Part shown: positions 28,220 to 37,675 of the stretch, piece by piece
Numbering within the stretch: the stretch's first letter is position 1
Layout of the letters: each line of letters starts with the position of its first letter
Assembly: GCF_000217955.3 (NCBI RefSeq)
Contig: NZ_AFOY02000009.1
Location: 248,001 to 312,000 of the forward strand
From: Pseudomonas fluorescens HK44
GTDB taxonomy: Bacteria > Pseudomonadota > Gammaproteobacteria > Pseudomonadales > Pseudomonadaceae
Length of the DNA stretch: 64,000 nucleotides
Direction of reading: 5' to 3'
Notes under the pieces: model-generated
Database searches by the model: none
What the model was told of the DNA's origin: nothing
What the model saw: the letters and a program-made list of their open reading frames with translations, nothing else
Program-made: the position numbers and the translations under genes

Positions 28220-29188
28220 ATGGACACTTTGCAAAACATGCGCGCCTTCAGCTGTGTCGCCGAAGCTGGCAGCTTCACTGCCGCTGCCGTGCAGCTGGAT
28301 ACCACGACGGCTAACGTCTCGCGCGCGGTCTCCAACCTGGAAGCCCACCTGCAAACCCGTTTGCTCAACCGCACTACCCGTCGCATCGCCCTGACCGAGG
28401 CCGGCAAACGTTATTTGCTGCGCTGCGAGCAGATCCTCGCCTATGTCGTGGAAGCCGAAGCCGAGGCCAGCGACGCCCACGCGCGCCCGGCCGGGCAACT
28501 CAAGGTGCACACCATGACCGGGATCGGTCAGCACTTCGTGATCGATGCGATCGCCCGTTATCGCAAGACCCACCCGGACGTGACCTTCGACCTGACCATG
28601 GCCAACCGCGTGCCGGACCTGCTGGACGAGGGCTACGACGTATCGATCGTGCTCGCCAGCGAACTGCCGGATTCCGGTTTCGTCTCGCAACGGCTGGGCA
28701 TCACTTACAGCATCGTTTGCGCATCGCCGGCCTATGTGAAAGCCAACGGCTGCGCGCAGAAACCCAGCGACCTGCTGAATCACGCCTGCCTGCGCCTGGT
28801 CAGCCCGGTGATTCCGCTGGAAAAGTGGCTGTTCGACGGCCCGGAAGGCCAGGAAATGGTCACCATCAACAGCTCCCCGTTTCTGGTGAACTCCGCCGAC
28901 GCCATGAAAACCGCGATTATCAGCGGCATGGGCGTCGGTGTGCTGCCGGTCTACGCTGCCATCGAAGGCCTACGTAACGGTAGCCTGGTGCGGGTCATGC
29001 CCAACTACCGCTCGCAAGAGCTGAACCTGTACGCCATCTACCCGTCGCGCCAGTACCTGGATGCGAAGATCAAGACCTGGGTCGAGTACCTGCGTGGGTC
29101 GCTGCCGGAGATTCTCGCGGCGCATCAGGCGGAATTGGCGGCGTATGAGTTGAGCGGGAGTCTGGGCGGGGCTCGGGTGGCCAATTGA
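28220..29188 (+). CDS. LysR-family transcriptional regulator of the efflux operon
   Basis: A 322-residue LTTR. N-terminal helix-turn-helix (MDTLQNMRAFSCVAEAGSFTAAAVQLDTTTANVSRAVSNLE) is followed by a linker helix and a periplasmic-binding-like effector domain (about 90-300) with GQLKVHTMTGIGQHFV. It is of the AaeR/CrgA-like group (TTRRIALTEAGKRY). Divergent arrangement with the exporter genes suggests that it activates them in the presence of an aromatic acid or similar inducer. Confidence 0.88.
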   Translation: MDTLQNMRAFSCVAEAGSFTAAAVQLDTTTANVSRAVSNLEAHLQTRLLNRTTRRIALTEAGKRYLLRCEQILAYVVEAEAEASDAHARPAGQLKVHTMTGIGQHFVIDAIARYRKTHPDVTFDLTMANRVPDLLDEGYDVSIVLASELPDSGFVSQRLGITYSIVCASPAYVKANGCAQKPSDLLNHACLRLVSPVIPLEKWLFDGPEGQEMVTINSSPFLVNSADAMKTAIISGMGVGVLPVYAAIEGLRNGSLVRVMPNYRSQELNLYAIYPSRQYLDAKIKTWVEYLRGSLPEILAAHQAELAAYELSGSLGGARVAN

Positions 29189-29211
29189 TCGTAAGGATTG
29201 ACCCGATCCAG

Positions 29212-29343
29212 TGTGGCGAGGGAGCTTGCTCCCGCTCGAGTGCGCAGCGCTCGCAATCGTGTCAATGAGCTAATTCAGGCAAATCGAAATTGGAAGGCTG
29301 ACGACTGCTGCGCAGCCGAGCGGGAGCAAGCTCCCTCGCCACA
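29212..29343. repeat. REP doublet, family B
   Basis: Inverted GTGGCGAGGGAGC copies between the LysR gene and the hydroxyacid dehydrogenase gene. Confidence 0.9.
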
Positions 29344-29440
29344 GGGTTTGTGTTCGCCCAAAGCCTGTGGCTCTCGCAAAAACCCGTCAGAGAATGTTAG
29401 CGTGCTTGGCATTCTCCTCCGCCTGACGAGCCTTCCCGCG

Positions 29441-30415
29441 ATGAAAAAGACCGTACTTGCCTTCAGCCGTGTCTCGCCCGAAATGGTCGAGTCCTTGCGA
29501 CACGACTTCGATGTGATCGTGCCCAACCCCAAGCTGGGTGACATCAATGCGCAGTTCAACGAAGCCCTGCCCCATGCTCACGGCTTGATCGGCGTCGGTC
29601 GCAAGCTCGGTCGGGCCCAATTGGAAAACGCCAGCAAACTCGAAGTCGTGTCCAGTGTCTCGGTCGGCTACGACAACTATGACCTGAACTACTTCAATGA
29701 ACGCGGGATCATGCTCACCAACACCCCGGACGTGCTGACCGAAAGCACCGCCGACCTGGCCTTTGCCTTGCTGATGAGCAGCGCCCGACGTGTCGCCGAG
29801 CTGGACGCCTGGACCAAGGCCGGGCAATGGCAGGCCACGGTCGGTGCGCCGCTGTTTGGTTGCGACGTGCATGGCAAAACCCTGGGCATCGTCGGCATGG
29901 GTAACATCGGTGCGGCGATCGCCCGGCGTGGTCGGCTGGGCTTCAACATGCCGATTCTGTACAGCGGTAACAGCCGCAAGACCAACCTTGAACAGGAACT
30001 CGGTGCGCAGTTTCGCAGCCTTGATCAGTTGTTGGCCGAAGCCGATTTCGTCTGTCTGGTGGTGCCGCTCAGCGACAAGACCTGGCACCTGATCAGCCAT
30101 CGCGAACTGGCGCTGATGAAGCCGAGCGCGATTCTGGTGAATATTTCCCGTGGTCCGGTGGTCGATGAACCGGCGCTGATCGAGGCCTTGCAGACCAACC
30201 GGATTCGCGGGGCGGGGCTGGATGTCTACGAGAAAGAGCCCTTGGCCGAGTCGCCGCTGTTCCAGTTGAAGAACGCCGTGACCTTGCCGCACATCGGTTC
30301 GGCCACCCATGAAACCCGCGAAGCCATGGCCTGCCGCGCCTTGGCCAACCTGCGCAGCGCGCTGTTGGGCGAGCGGCCGCAGGATCTGGTGAATCCGCAG
30401 GTGTGGAAGGGTTGA
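29441..30415 (+). CDS. D-isomer 2-hydroxyacid dehydrogenase (GhrB/TkrA-like 2-ketogluconate or glyoxylate reductase)
   Basis: A 324-residue dehydrogenase. NAD(P) motif GIVGMGNIGAAIARR is near residue 151; the substrate Arg lies in NISRGPVVDE, Glu in GLDVYEKEP and the catalytic His in LPHIGSATHETR. VSVGYDNYDLNYFNERGI and the overall length match the GhrB/TkrA group, which reduces 2-ketogluconate, glyoxylate and hydroxypyruvate. The start at 29441 has only a weak ribosome binding site (GACGAG). Longer readings run through the REP element and are rejected. Confidence 0.87.
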   Translation: MKKTVLAFSRVSPEMVESLRHDFDVIVPNPKLGDINAQFNEALPHAHGLIGVGRKLGRAQLENASKLEVVSSVSVGYDNYDLNYFNERGIMLTNTPDVLTESTADLAFALLMSSARRVAELDAWTKAGQWQATVGAPLFGCDVHGKTLGIVGMGNIGAAIARRGRLGFNMPILYSGNSRKTNLEQELGAQFRSLDQLLAEADFVCLVVPLSDKTWHLISHRELALMKPSAILVNISRGPVVDEPALIEALQTNRIRGAGLDVYEKEPLAESPLFQLKNAVTLPHIGSATHETREAMACRALANLRSALLGERPQDLVNPQVWKG

Positions 30416-30422
30416 TCAACTG

Positions 30423-30454
30423 ACAGGCACGCCAATCAAGGCGTGCCTGTTGTT
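30423..30454 (+). terminator. Rho-independent terminator of the hydroxyacid dehydrogenase gene
   Basis: ACAGGCACGCC/GGCGTGCCTGT, a perfect 11-base-pair stem with a 6-base loop, followed by TGTTTT. Confidence 0.88.
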
Positions 30455-30629
30455 TTAAACTCATGCATGAGCAGAACAGTTCAGACCTGCATAACCATTC
30501 ATATTAATGCTCATACCCCGACCCCGCACTTGACTTGCCACTCAACAGCACAACTTACCTTGTGACACAACTTGCAATTCAGTCCTCTGCCCGTCATTTT
30601 TTTTGCGTTATAAACTCCAGCCCCAACTG

Positions 30630-30644
30630 CCTGCACAGTGCAGG
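30630..30644. promoter_or_regulatory. Palindrome in the leader of the DUF2165 gene
   Basis: CCTGCACAGTGCAGG is a perfect 15-base palindrome 24 bases upstream of the start codon. It may be an operator or a short leader hairpin. The upstream 150 bases are AT-rich and carry a T8 tract at 30597-30604. Confidence 0.4.
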
Positions 30645-30668
30645 ATCCGGATATGGAGAGTATGCAAC

Positions 30669-31178
30669 ATGATAAATTTCACAACGGCCTGCCTGATCAG
30701 GCGCAGTAAGTTGGCGCTGGTTTTAATGGCGGGAGGATTTGGCCTGTTTGTTGTATTCAGCAATGTGACTGACTACGCCACCAACTACGAATTCGTTGGA
30801 CATGTCCTCAGCATGGACACGACCCACCCTAACGATACCCTGCGCTATCGCGCCATCACCTCCCCTATACTGCACCATAGAATCTACTGGATGATCATCA
30901 CCCTGGAGACAACCTATACCGCTTGCTGTTTATTGGGCGCCTATCAGCTTTACACAAAGCTCAATGCGCCACGCAAGGAGTTCCACGAAGCAAAGAAATA
31001 CGGAATTGTCGGCTTGATGATTGGCATTTTCGTGTACTACTTCTGCATACAGGTGGTCGCTAATGAATGGTTCGACATGGACTCTTCCGCCAAGTGGAAT
31101 GCCACGGCATGGACCAGAAGCATTATCACTTACATGATGATGACGCTTATTTATCTGTCACTGAAAACCGACAACTAA
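30669..31178 (+). CDS. DUF2165 family small integral membrane protein
   Basis: A 169-residue protein with four TM helices (about 15-33, 72-94, 112-134, 148-165). NVTDYATNYEFVGHVLSMDTT between the first two helices and the paired VVANEWFDMDSSAKWN between the last two are hallmarks of DUF2165. Function unknown. Its codons are visibly richer in A/T than those of its neighbours, and it stands alone after a terminator. GGAGAG about 10 bases upstream supports this start. Confidence 0.85.
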   Translation: MINFTTACLIRRSKLALVLMAGGFGLFVVFSNVTDYATNYEFVGHVLSMDTTHPNDTLRYRAITSPILHHRIYWMIITLETTYTACCLLGAYQLYTKLNAPRKEFHEAKKYGIVGLMIGIFVYYFCIQVVANEWFDMDSSAKWNATAWTRSIITYMMMTLIYLSLKTDN

Positions 31179-31226
31179 CCAACACCATACGGATCAACCC
31201 GACAAGGCAAAGTGTCACTTGATCGA

Positions 31227-32129
31227 TCACGCCAACTTGCCACCGACCACCGCCACCCGTGCCTTGGGTTTGCGAAACACCAACACGTTACCCAGCATGA
31301 CCAGCACCAATCCGGCCAATGCCGGTGTGGTCCATTGATAGCCTTCGGCGAAGGCCGACACGTTCAATGCCACCACCGGGAACAGCACTGTGCAATACGC
31401 CGCGCGTTCAGGGCCCATGCGCCCGACCAGGGTCAGGTACGCGGTGAAACCAATCACCGAGCCCGGAATCACCAGGTACAACAACGAGCCGATGTAACGC
31501 GTGTTCCATTCAATGTCGAAGGGAATACCTTTGACCAGGCAGTACATCGACAGCATCGCAGCACCATAGGCCATGCCCCAGGCGTTGGTCGTCAGCGGCT
31601 TGAGGCCGGCTTTCTGTTGCAGGCTCGAGAGCATGTTGCCCGCCGAAAAACACAGGGTGCCGAGCAGCGCCAGAGCCAGGCCAAGCAGGGTTTGCGGGCT
31701 GGCGGTATGGCCGACCAGTTCCGGCCAGAACAACAAGCCCAGCCCACACAGGCCCAGCGCGCCGCCCATCAGCACATTGCGCGCGACTTTCTGACCGAAG
31801 AACACCCGCGCATTCAGCGCATTCCACAGCGTGGCGGTGGAAAACACCACGGCGACCAGACCGCTGGGGATCCACTGACTGGCGCTGAGAAAACACATGA
31901 AATTGATGCAGAACAGACAGAGTCCCTGGGCCAGACAGATCAGATGACCGCGCCGGTTCATCACTTGCAAGCGTCGGCTGAGCAGTAGCATCACGAACAA
32001 CACCAGAGAGGCCAGGCCGAAGCGATAAACGATCGACACCGGAATCGCCACCCCCCCCAGTTGCAGTTTCAAGGCGATCCAGGTGGTGCCCCAGATCAGC
32101 ACGGTCAGCAGGTATAACGAGAGGTTCAT
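31227..32129 (-). CDS. EamA/DMT-family transporter (RhaT/YdcZ-type exporter)
   Basis: A 300-residue membrane protein with ten hydrophobic segments in two EamA repeats. IWGTTWIALKLQLGGVAIPVSIVYRF opens the first, WGMAYGAAMLSMYC the second, and the end SGVNxL-type segment reads ALAGLVLVMLGNVLVF. Such proteins export amino acids or metabolites. It is divergent from an AraC regulator, which probably controls it. Confidence 0.87.
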   Translation of the reverse strand: MNLSLYLLTVLIWGTTWIALKLQLGGVAIPVSIVYRFGLASLVLFVMLLLSRRLQVMNRRGHLICLAQGLCLFCINFMCFLSASQWIPSGLVAVVFSTATLWNALNARVFFGQKVARNVLMGGALGLCGLGLLFWPELVGHTASPQTLLGLALALLGTLCFSAGNMLSSLQQKAGLKPLTTNAWGMAYGAAMLSMYCLVKGIPFDIEWNTRYIGSLLYLVIPGSVIGFTAYLTLVGRMGPERAAYCTVLFPVVALNVSAFAEGYQWTTPALAGLVLVMLGNVLVFRKPKARVAVVGGKLA

Positions 32130-32268
32130 GACGGCAACTCCTGAAGATGGCCTTCAGTCTGTGCCCGAGGCAGACCGTGTGCTTGCATAAACTTGCGCTT
32201 TTATCCGGCGACAGGCTGGCAGCGTCGAGGCGACGGAGTAGGATGCAAGGCGTTGGAGAGAACCGATC

Positions 32269-33144
32269 ATGCCCGCACTGGAAACCCTGCAAGTCTTTCA
32301 AGCCCTCAACCGCTCGCCCAATGCTCGCCTTGAGCACAGCGCCGAGCTCGGTGACGGCATGGCTGCAGCCCTGTGGAGCAACCATCACGACGCCCAGGAC
32401 TATGAAGCGCCGGGGCATCACACCCTCTCCTGCTACATCGCCGGTGGCACCGGGACCTTTCGCCGCGAGCAGCCCGACACCAAGGGCGGCCCGGACAAAC
32501 TCTGCATCCTGCCCGCCGAGCACCAGTCAGCCTGGGTGATCAACGGTGAAATCCGTCTGGCTCACTTGTACTTCAGCTCCGAACAATTTGCCCTCGGCTG
32601 CGTCACCTTGCTCGACCGTGAACCCCGTGAACTGCAATTGCAGGAAAGCACCTTCCTCGAAGACCCGGTGCAGGCCCGACGTTTCCGTCAGTTGATTGAA
32701 TTGAACTGGGACGAGCCCGGCGAACGCCTGCTGACCAGCAGCCTCGCCCATGAAATGCTCAGCCACACGTTGCTCAGTCAGGTCGGCCTGCGTCAGGGTT
32801 TGCGTCTCAAGGGTGGACTGGCCGCCCATCAACGCCGGCAACTGGTCGAGTACATCGACCAGCAATTGGCCGAGCCCATCAGCCTCGGTCAGCTGGCCGG
32901 TCTGTGTGCGTTGTCGGAGTACCACTTCGCACGGATGTTCCGCGAAAGCTTCGGCCTGCCACCGCATCAATACCTGTTGGCCCGCCGCCTGGCTCACGCC
33001 CGGCATTTGCTGCGCAGCACCTCACAGCCGCTCGGTGAAATTGCCCTCGCCTGCGGTTTTGCCAGCGCCAGTCATTTCACCAACCGCTTTCGTCAGGCCA
33101 TGAAGGGCACGCCCGGTGAATACCGCCAGGCGTTTTTGCGTTAG
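32269..33144 (+). CDS. AraC-family transcriptional regulator
   Basis: A 291-residue regulator. An N-terminal cupin-like effector domain (about 30-150) is followed by the AraC double helix-turn-helix. The latter starts at VEYIDQQLAEPISLGQLAGLCALSEYHFARMFRESFGLPPHQYL, and the second helix pair GEIALACGFASASHFTNRFRQAMKGTPGEYRQ matches the PROSITE-type signature. GGAGAG precedes the ATG. The gene faces away from the EamA transporter, the likely target. Confidence 0.9.
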   Translation: MPALETLQVFQALNRSPNARLEHSAELGDGMAAALWSNHHDAQDYEAPGHHTLSCYIAGGTGTFRREQPDTKGGPDKLCILPAEHQSAWVINGEIRLAHLYFSSEQFALGCVTLLDREPRELQLQESTFLEDPVQARRFRQLIELNWDEPGERLLTSSLAHEMLSHTLLSQVGLRQGLRLKGGLAAHQRRQLVEYIDQQLAEPISLGQLAGLCALSEYHFARMFRESFGLPPHQYLLARRLAHARHLLRSTSQPLGEIALACGFASASHFTNRFRQAMKGTPGEYRQAFLR

Positions 33145-33204
33145 CGCAGCCACTATGACTGAGCGTTCACTCCCATGCTCTGCATGGAAATGGCCCAGCG
33201 CTCA

Positions 33205-35646
33205 TCAGAACTCCAGGGTGCTGGATAGCGAGATCTGGCGCGAGTCGCCCATCGACACGAAGAACCGGCTGACGGCGGAGGTGTAGTAAGTACGGTCGAA
33301 GAGGTTTTTCACGTTGAGCTGGAACTTGACCTTCTGCCCGTCGAGCCTGGTGTCGTAGGTGGCGAAGGCGTCGGCCACGGTGTAGCCCGGCAGGTCGAAG
33401 TCGTTCACCGCGTTACCGGCCCGCTCGCCGACATACCGGGCGCCCGCGCCCACCCGCAACTGGTCGCCACCGACGATAGTGCCGACGTCATAGACCGCCG
33501 ACAGCGAGCCGGTGTTTTTCGCCACGTTTTGCAGTCGTTTGCCTTTGTAGGTCGGGTCTTCGGTGACCTCGGCGTCGGTGTAGGCGTAGCTGCCGATCAT
33601 GCTCCAGCGGTCGCTCAACTGGCCGGTCAGGTCGATCTCCAGGCCACGGGAACGCACTTCACCGGCGGCGCTGTAAGTGGTGACCAGCGGGTTCTCGGCG
33701 TTGGCCACCAGCACGTTGCGTTTCTTGATGTCGAACAGCGCGATGTTGCCGGTCACGCGGCCCGGCATGTCGAGCTTGGCCCCCAGTTCCCAGGACTTGG
33801 CTTCTTCCGGTGCAATGCTGCCATCGAGAACGATCGTGCTGCCGCTCAATGGCGCGATGGTCGAGTTCGGTTTGAAGGACTCGGTGTAGCTGCCGTAGAA
33901 CGACAGCTCATCGGTGTAGCGATACACCAGACCGGCGCGCGGCACCCACTTCTGACCGTTGCCGTCGGTGTTGGCCTTGAACGGACGACCCTTGCCGGCG
34001 TACTGGTCGTATTCCTGGAAGCGTCCACCGGCCACCAGAATCCACTGGTCGTTCAGGTGGATCGAGTCCTGCAGGAACACCGAATCGCTGCGCAGCAGAT
34101 CGGTCTGATTGCTGTCCGCAGCGCTGACCGTGGTGCCCGCCACCTCACGACCGTAGACCGGATCCAGATAGCTGAAGGACGGGAACCGGCTCTTCTGGCG
34201 GATCAGGTCGGCGCGGTAGATCTTGCGGTATTCGTCATCCACGCCGAACACCAGATCGTGCTGCATGCCGGCCACATCGACCTTGCCTTCGAGGCTGGCG
34301 GTGGTGAAACGGTCGGTGGTCAGGGCGCCTTGAGTGCCGTCCATGCTGCGGGTCAGCGTGCCTTTTTTCGGGTCGATGTCGGTGATGCGAACCTGGCTGG
34401 CATCGTAGGTTTCGCGGTTCCAGCTGTAGCCGAAGCGGGCTTTCCAGTTGTCATTGAGTTCGTGGTCGGCTTCGAAATGGTACAGGTCCGAACGGCCTTC
34501 CATGCTGTTGAACGGTTCGTCGAGACGTCGATCGCTGGGGATGTCCAATGGGTGATTGGTGCGCGGGTCGATGGCCGTGCCACGGTCGAATGGCGTCAGG
34601 AATTCACGGTGCTCGTAGGCGAACAGCAGCTTGGTGCTTTCGCCATACCAGGCCAGCGAGGGTGCAATCAGGGTCTGGCGATTGGTGCCGAAATTGCGCC
34701 AGTAATCCTCATCTTCGTGGTCCAGCACCATGCGGTAGGCCAGCCCCGAATCCCCCAGTGCGCCAGTGCTGTCGAGACTGCCGCCGCTGCCATTCTTGCC
34801 GCTGCCATAGGTTGAACCACGCAAGGTCACGGCATTGTATTGCTGTAACTCAGGCTTCTTGCTGACCAGATTCACCACGCCACCCGGGTCCTGAATGCCG
34901 TAGAGCAACGAGGCCGGCCCCTTCAGGACTTCAACCCGATCCACCGCGGCGTTCAGGCCACGACCCTGCACCAGCGGCATGCCGTCGCGCATGATCGAGC
35001 CGTTGCGGTTGTCGCCGAAACCGCGGGTCATCACCGAATCCTGAGTACTGCCCAACGTGTTGCCCTGGGTGATGCCGCTGACGTTGGCCAGCGCATCGTC
35101 CAGATTACGCGGCACCTGGTCACGCAGTACCTGAGCCGGAACGACGTTGATGGTCTGGGGGATTTCCTGGAGCGAGGCCGATGAACGTGCCACTGAGGTG
35201 GTGGACGGCGGCTGATAGCTCATCGGTTGCTCAACCGTCGAGGTGATGGTGGTCGCGCCGAGATTCAGCGCGCCCTCAGTGGGTTGTGGTTCAAGGACCA
35301 GGGTGTGGGCGTCGGTCTGGCGGAAGGTGAAACCGGATTTGCTCAACAAGCGTTGCATGGCTTGCTCGGCGCTCATCTGGCCATTGATAGGCGGTGCGTT
35401 GAGACCGTAGGGCGCTTCATCGGTGTAAACCACACTGATGCCGGTCACCCGGCTGAAATCGCTCAAGGCCTGGGGCAAGGGTTTGGCAGCGATGCTGAAG
35501 CTGAACAGCGCGCTGTGCTGCTCGCTGGACTGCGCGGCGCCAGCCACGCTCAGCGGCAACAAGGCCAACGCCGAAACGGCCAGCGCAGAAGCGCCAAACC
35601 ACTGTTTAACCGAACCGCCTGCCGCCGATTTTGCCCTGGACTTCAT
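33205..35646 (-). CDS. TonB-dependent ferric-siderophore receptor with N-terminal signalling (STN) domain
   Basis: An 813-residue outer-membrane receptor. Signal peptide about 1-38; STN/secretin-TonB domain (about 48-100: LFSFSIAAKPLPQALSDFSRVTGISVVY); plug (about 130-235: SLQEIPQTINVVPAQVLRDQ, GFGDNRNGSIMRDGMPLVQG, VEVLKGPASLLYGIQDPGG); then a 22-strand barrel ending in the usual C-terminal Phe. The STN domain shows that it is a signal transducer for an anti-sigma factor, which lies upstream. The siderophore cannot be read. I start at the Met at 35646; a reading from 35703 is not signal-peptide-like. Confidence 0.92.
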   Translation of the reverse strand: MKSRAKSAAGGSVKQWFGASALAVSALALLPLSVAGAAQSSEQHSALFSFSIAAKPLPQALSDFSRVTGISVVYTDEAPYGLNAPPINGQMSAEQAMQRLLSKSGFTFRQTDAHTLVLEPQPTEGALNLGATTITSTVEQPMSYQPPSTTSVARSSASLQEIPQTINVVPAQVLRDQVPRNLDDALANVSGITQGNTLGSTQDSVMTRGFGDNRNGSIMRDGMPLVQGRGLNAAVDRVEVLKGPASLLYGIQDPGGVVNLVSKKPELQQYNAVTLRGSTYGSGKNGSGGSLDSTGALGDSGLAYRMVLDHEDEDYWRNFGTNRQTLIAPSLAWYGESTKLLFAYEHREFLTPFDRGTAIDPRTNHPLDIPSDRRLDEPFNSMEGRSDLYHFEADHELNDNWKARFGYSWNRETYDASQVRITDIDPKKGTLTRSMDGTQGALTTDRFTTASLEGKVDVAGMQHDLVFGVDDEYRKIYRADLIRQKSRFPSFSYLDPVYGREVAGTTVSAADSNQTDLLRSDSVFLQDSIHLNDQWILVAGGRFQEYDQYAGKGRPFKANTDGNGQKWVPRAGLVYRYTDELSFYGSYTESFKPNSTIAPLSGSTIVLDGSIAPEEAKSWELGAKLDMPGRVTGNIALFDIKKRNVLVANAENPLVTTYSAAGEVRSRGLEIDLTGQLSDRWSMIGSYAYTDAEVTEDPTYKGKRLQNVAKNTGSLSAVYDVGTIVGGDQLRVGAGARYVGERAGNAVNDFDLPGYTVADAFATYDTRLDGQKVKFQLNVKNLFDRTYYTSAVSRFFVSMGDSRQISLSSTLEF

Positions 35647-35763
35647 TGCTTGTGACCTGTGTGTAGAAACGCTACGGATGCGAATGAATCGCACTTTCAC
35701 CACTACACGGATGTCACTCGGGTTTACCTCACTCCTTTTTTGAAATTATTTTCTCCTGCTGCT

Positions 35764-35788
35764 GATCGTTCAGAGCATGGGAACGATC
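35764..35788. promoter_or_regulatory. Inverted repeat in the receptor promoter region
   Basis: GATCGTTC-N9-GAACGATC, perfect eight-base arms, in the 167-base space between the nucleotidase and receptor genes. It may be an operator or a stem at the end of the nucleotidase message; there is no T-run. Confidence 0.4.
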
Positions 35789-35813
35789 ATTATGCGACAC
35801 GTGCCTGGCAGCC

Positions 35814-37514
35814 CTATTTCACCTTCACGATGCGCCCTGCACTCTTGGCCGAACCAACGGGTTTGCCTTGTTGCTCCATGCGGTGCAGGTAGTCGATCAG
35901 ACTATCGAGGTCCGTCACGCCCAAATCGCTGCGGTTGATTCCCTGCTTGAACAGACTGAAGCGATCGCCGCCGTCGGCCAGAAAGCCGTTCACCACCAGT
36001 CGATAATTGCGCTCGGGCTGCACTGGCTTACCGTTAAGGCGAACACTGCCGGGGATCACGCGACTGCCCAGCGGGCGCGTGGAGTCCCAGCGATAACTGA
36101 AGCCCCTGGAAACTTGCAGCGCATTGAAATCGCCTGCGGTTTTCCATTGCTGATTGAGCAATTGTTCGAGTTGCCGCCCCTTCAGGTCGAAGGCGATCAG
36201 GGTGTTGTTAAACGGCTGCACCGTCGCCAGCTGTCCATAATTCAGGCGTTTGAGACCCGGCTCCAGGGCCAGGTCGCCACGAATGCCACCACTGTTCATG
36301 AAGGCGATCTGTGCGCCATGCGCCGCGCCAGCCGCCAGTTGAGCATCGGCGATCAAGTCACCCAACGGCGCCTCCCCCGCAGCATTGGCACGTCGAGTGA
36401 TCGGTGACGCCGCGATGGCCCCGACGGGTTTGAGCAGTATGTTATTGCTGCGTGCTTCGACTTCCCGCTGCAAGGCGAGCATCTGCGGGTCGGCCGGATA
36501 GTGCGCCGGATCAGCCAGCAGGTTGGTTGCGTGAATGCCCGTGACCCGATGCTGACCGGGGGTCACGTCGAGCGTCAGGCGGGTCATCAGATGCCCATAG
36601 GAACTGCCCTGAGTCACCAGCAGAGGACCGACCTTGCACAGATAACCTTGATGCGAATGCCCGGAAATCAACACATCGACCGCCGGATCGAGTCGCTTGG
36701 CCACCTCAACGATATCGCCGCTCAGTTGGCTACAGTCCTGTTTGTCGTAGGGTTCGGGGGTCGAGCCGCCCTGGTGGATCACCGCGACAATCGCATTGAC
36801 GCCCTGGCGGTTGAGTTCAGGAATCAGCCGATTGATCGAGTCGGCTTCGTCCTCGGTACGCAACCCCTGCAGGCCCTTGGCGCTCACCACGGAGGCAACA
36901 TCACGCAGTACCGCGCCGACAAAGGCGATCTTCTGGCCTTTGACCTCTTCGATACGGTACGGCGGCAACAGGGTTTTGCCGGTATCGGTGTCGATCAGGT
37001 TCGCCGCCAGGTACGGGAAACCGCTGCCGGGATAGCGGGCGCGAAACTGGCAGGCCCTGGTCGGACGAGTCGATTCGCAGCCGCCGTTGAGCTGGCGCAG
37101 GAACTCCGCCTTGCCGTTGTCCAACTCATGATTGCCGATGGCGCTGAGTTTCATGTCCATGTACCGCAGCGCTTCTAGCGTCGGTTCGTCGGCCCACATC
37201 GCCGACAGCGGCGGACTGCCGCCCACCAGGTCACCGGCACCGATGAACAACAGCTGCGGATCGTCCTTGCGCAGTTGCGTCAGCATCCCGCCGAGGGTCG
37301 CGATGCCCCCGGCCTTGAGCACGTGCACACCGTCAGCGGCCGTGCTGTCACGAAACGAATACGGGTTGGCCTGCAAGTAACCGTGCAGGTCGTTGATCGC
37401 CACGATGTTCACGGCAACCGGAGGCGCTGGCGGCTGAACATGAGTGCAACCGCCCAGCGCGGCAATGGCCAGGGCAACTGCACTGAGTAGCCTTGGCAGG
37501 GAATGGCGTGTCAT
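35814..37514 (-). CDS. Bifunctional metallophosphatase/5'-nucleotidase (UshA-like lipoprotein)
   Basis: A 566-residue exported enzyme. A lipoprotein signal ends in LGGC (Cys23). The metallophosphatase domain has NIVAINDLHGYL (41-45 for NDLHG), a metal-binding GAGDLVGGSP, GNHELDNG and SGHSHQG. The C-terminal substrate domain (about 370-560) has the typical FMNSGGIRGDL and a closing VNGFLADGGDRFSLF. It should hydrolyse nucleotides or UDP-sugars in the periplasm. It lies between the anti-sigma gene and the receptor, an unusual partner for an iron signalling locus. Confidence 0.9.
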   Translation of the reverse strand: MTRHSLPRLLSAVALAIAALGGCTHVQPPAPPVAVNIVAINDLHGYLQANPYSFRDSTAADGVHVLKAGGIATLGGMLTQLRKDDPQLLFIGAGDLVGGSPPLSAMWADEPTLEALRYMDMKLSAIGNHELDNGKAEFLRQLNGGCESTRPTRACQFRARYPGSGFPYLAANLIDTDTGKTLLPPYRIEEVKGQKIAFVGAVLRDVASVVSAKGLQGLRTEDEADSINRLIPELNRQGVNAIVAVIHQGGSTPEPYDKQDCSQLSGDIVEVAKRLDPAVDVLISGHSHQGYLCKVGPLLVTQGSSYGHLMTRLTLDVTPGQHRVTGIHATNLLADPAHYPADPQMLALQREVEARSNNILLKPVGAIAASPITRRANAAGEAPLGDLIADAQLAAGAAHGAQIAFMNSGGIRGDLALEPGLKRLNYGQLATVQPFNNTLIAFDLKGRQLEQLLNQQWKTAGDFNALQVSRGFSYRWDSTRPLGSRVIPGSVRLNGKPVQPERNYRLVVNGFLADGGDRFSLFKQGINRSDLGVTDLDSLIDYLHRMEQQGKPVGSAKSAGRIVKVK

Positions 37515-37675
37515 GGGCTCATCCTTGTTCGCTAATCGTTATCCGCAGAAGTGTGGCGATCAGACCGGTTGCAGCTGGCCGTGTATCGCTTGCGGCACTT
37601 CAACCTGTTTCAGCGTAGTACCCATCCCTGCACGCAGCAGGAGGATTTTCAGGTGGTCGGTCATGCGCTCGACCC

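Noticed and set aside
29198..29440. Upstream extension of the hydroxyacid dehydrogenase
   Set aside because: It would translate the REP doublet; the family starts at the MKKTVLAFSRV segment at 29441.
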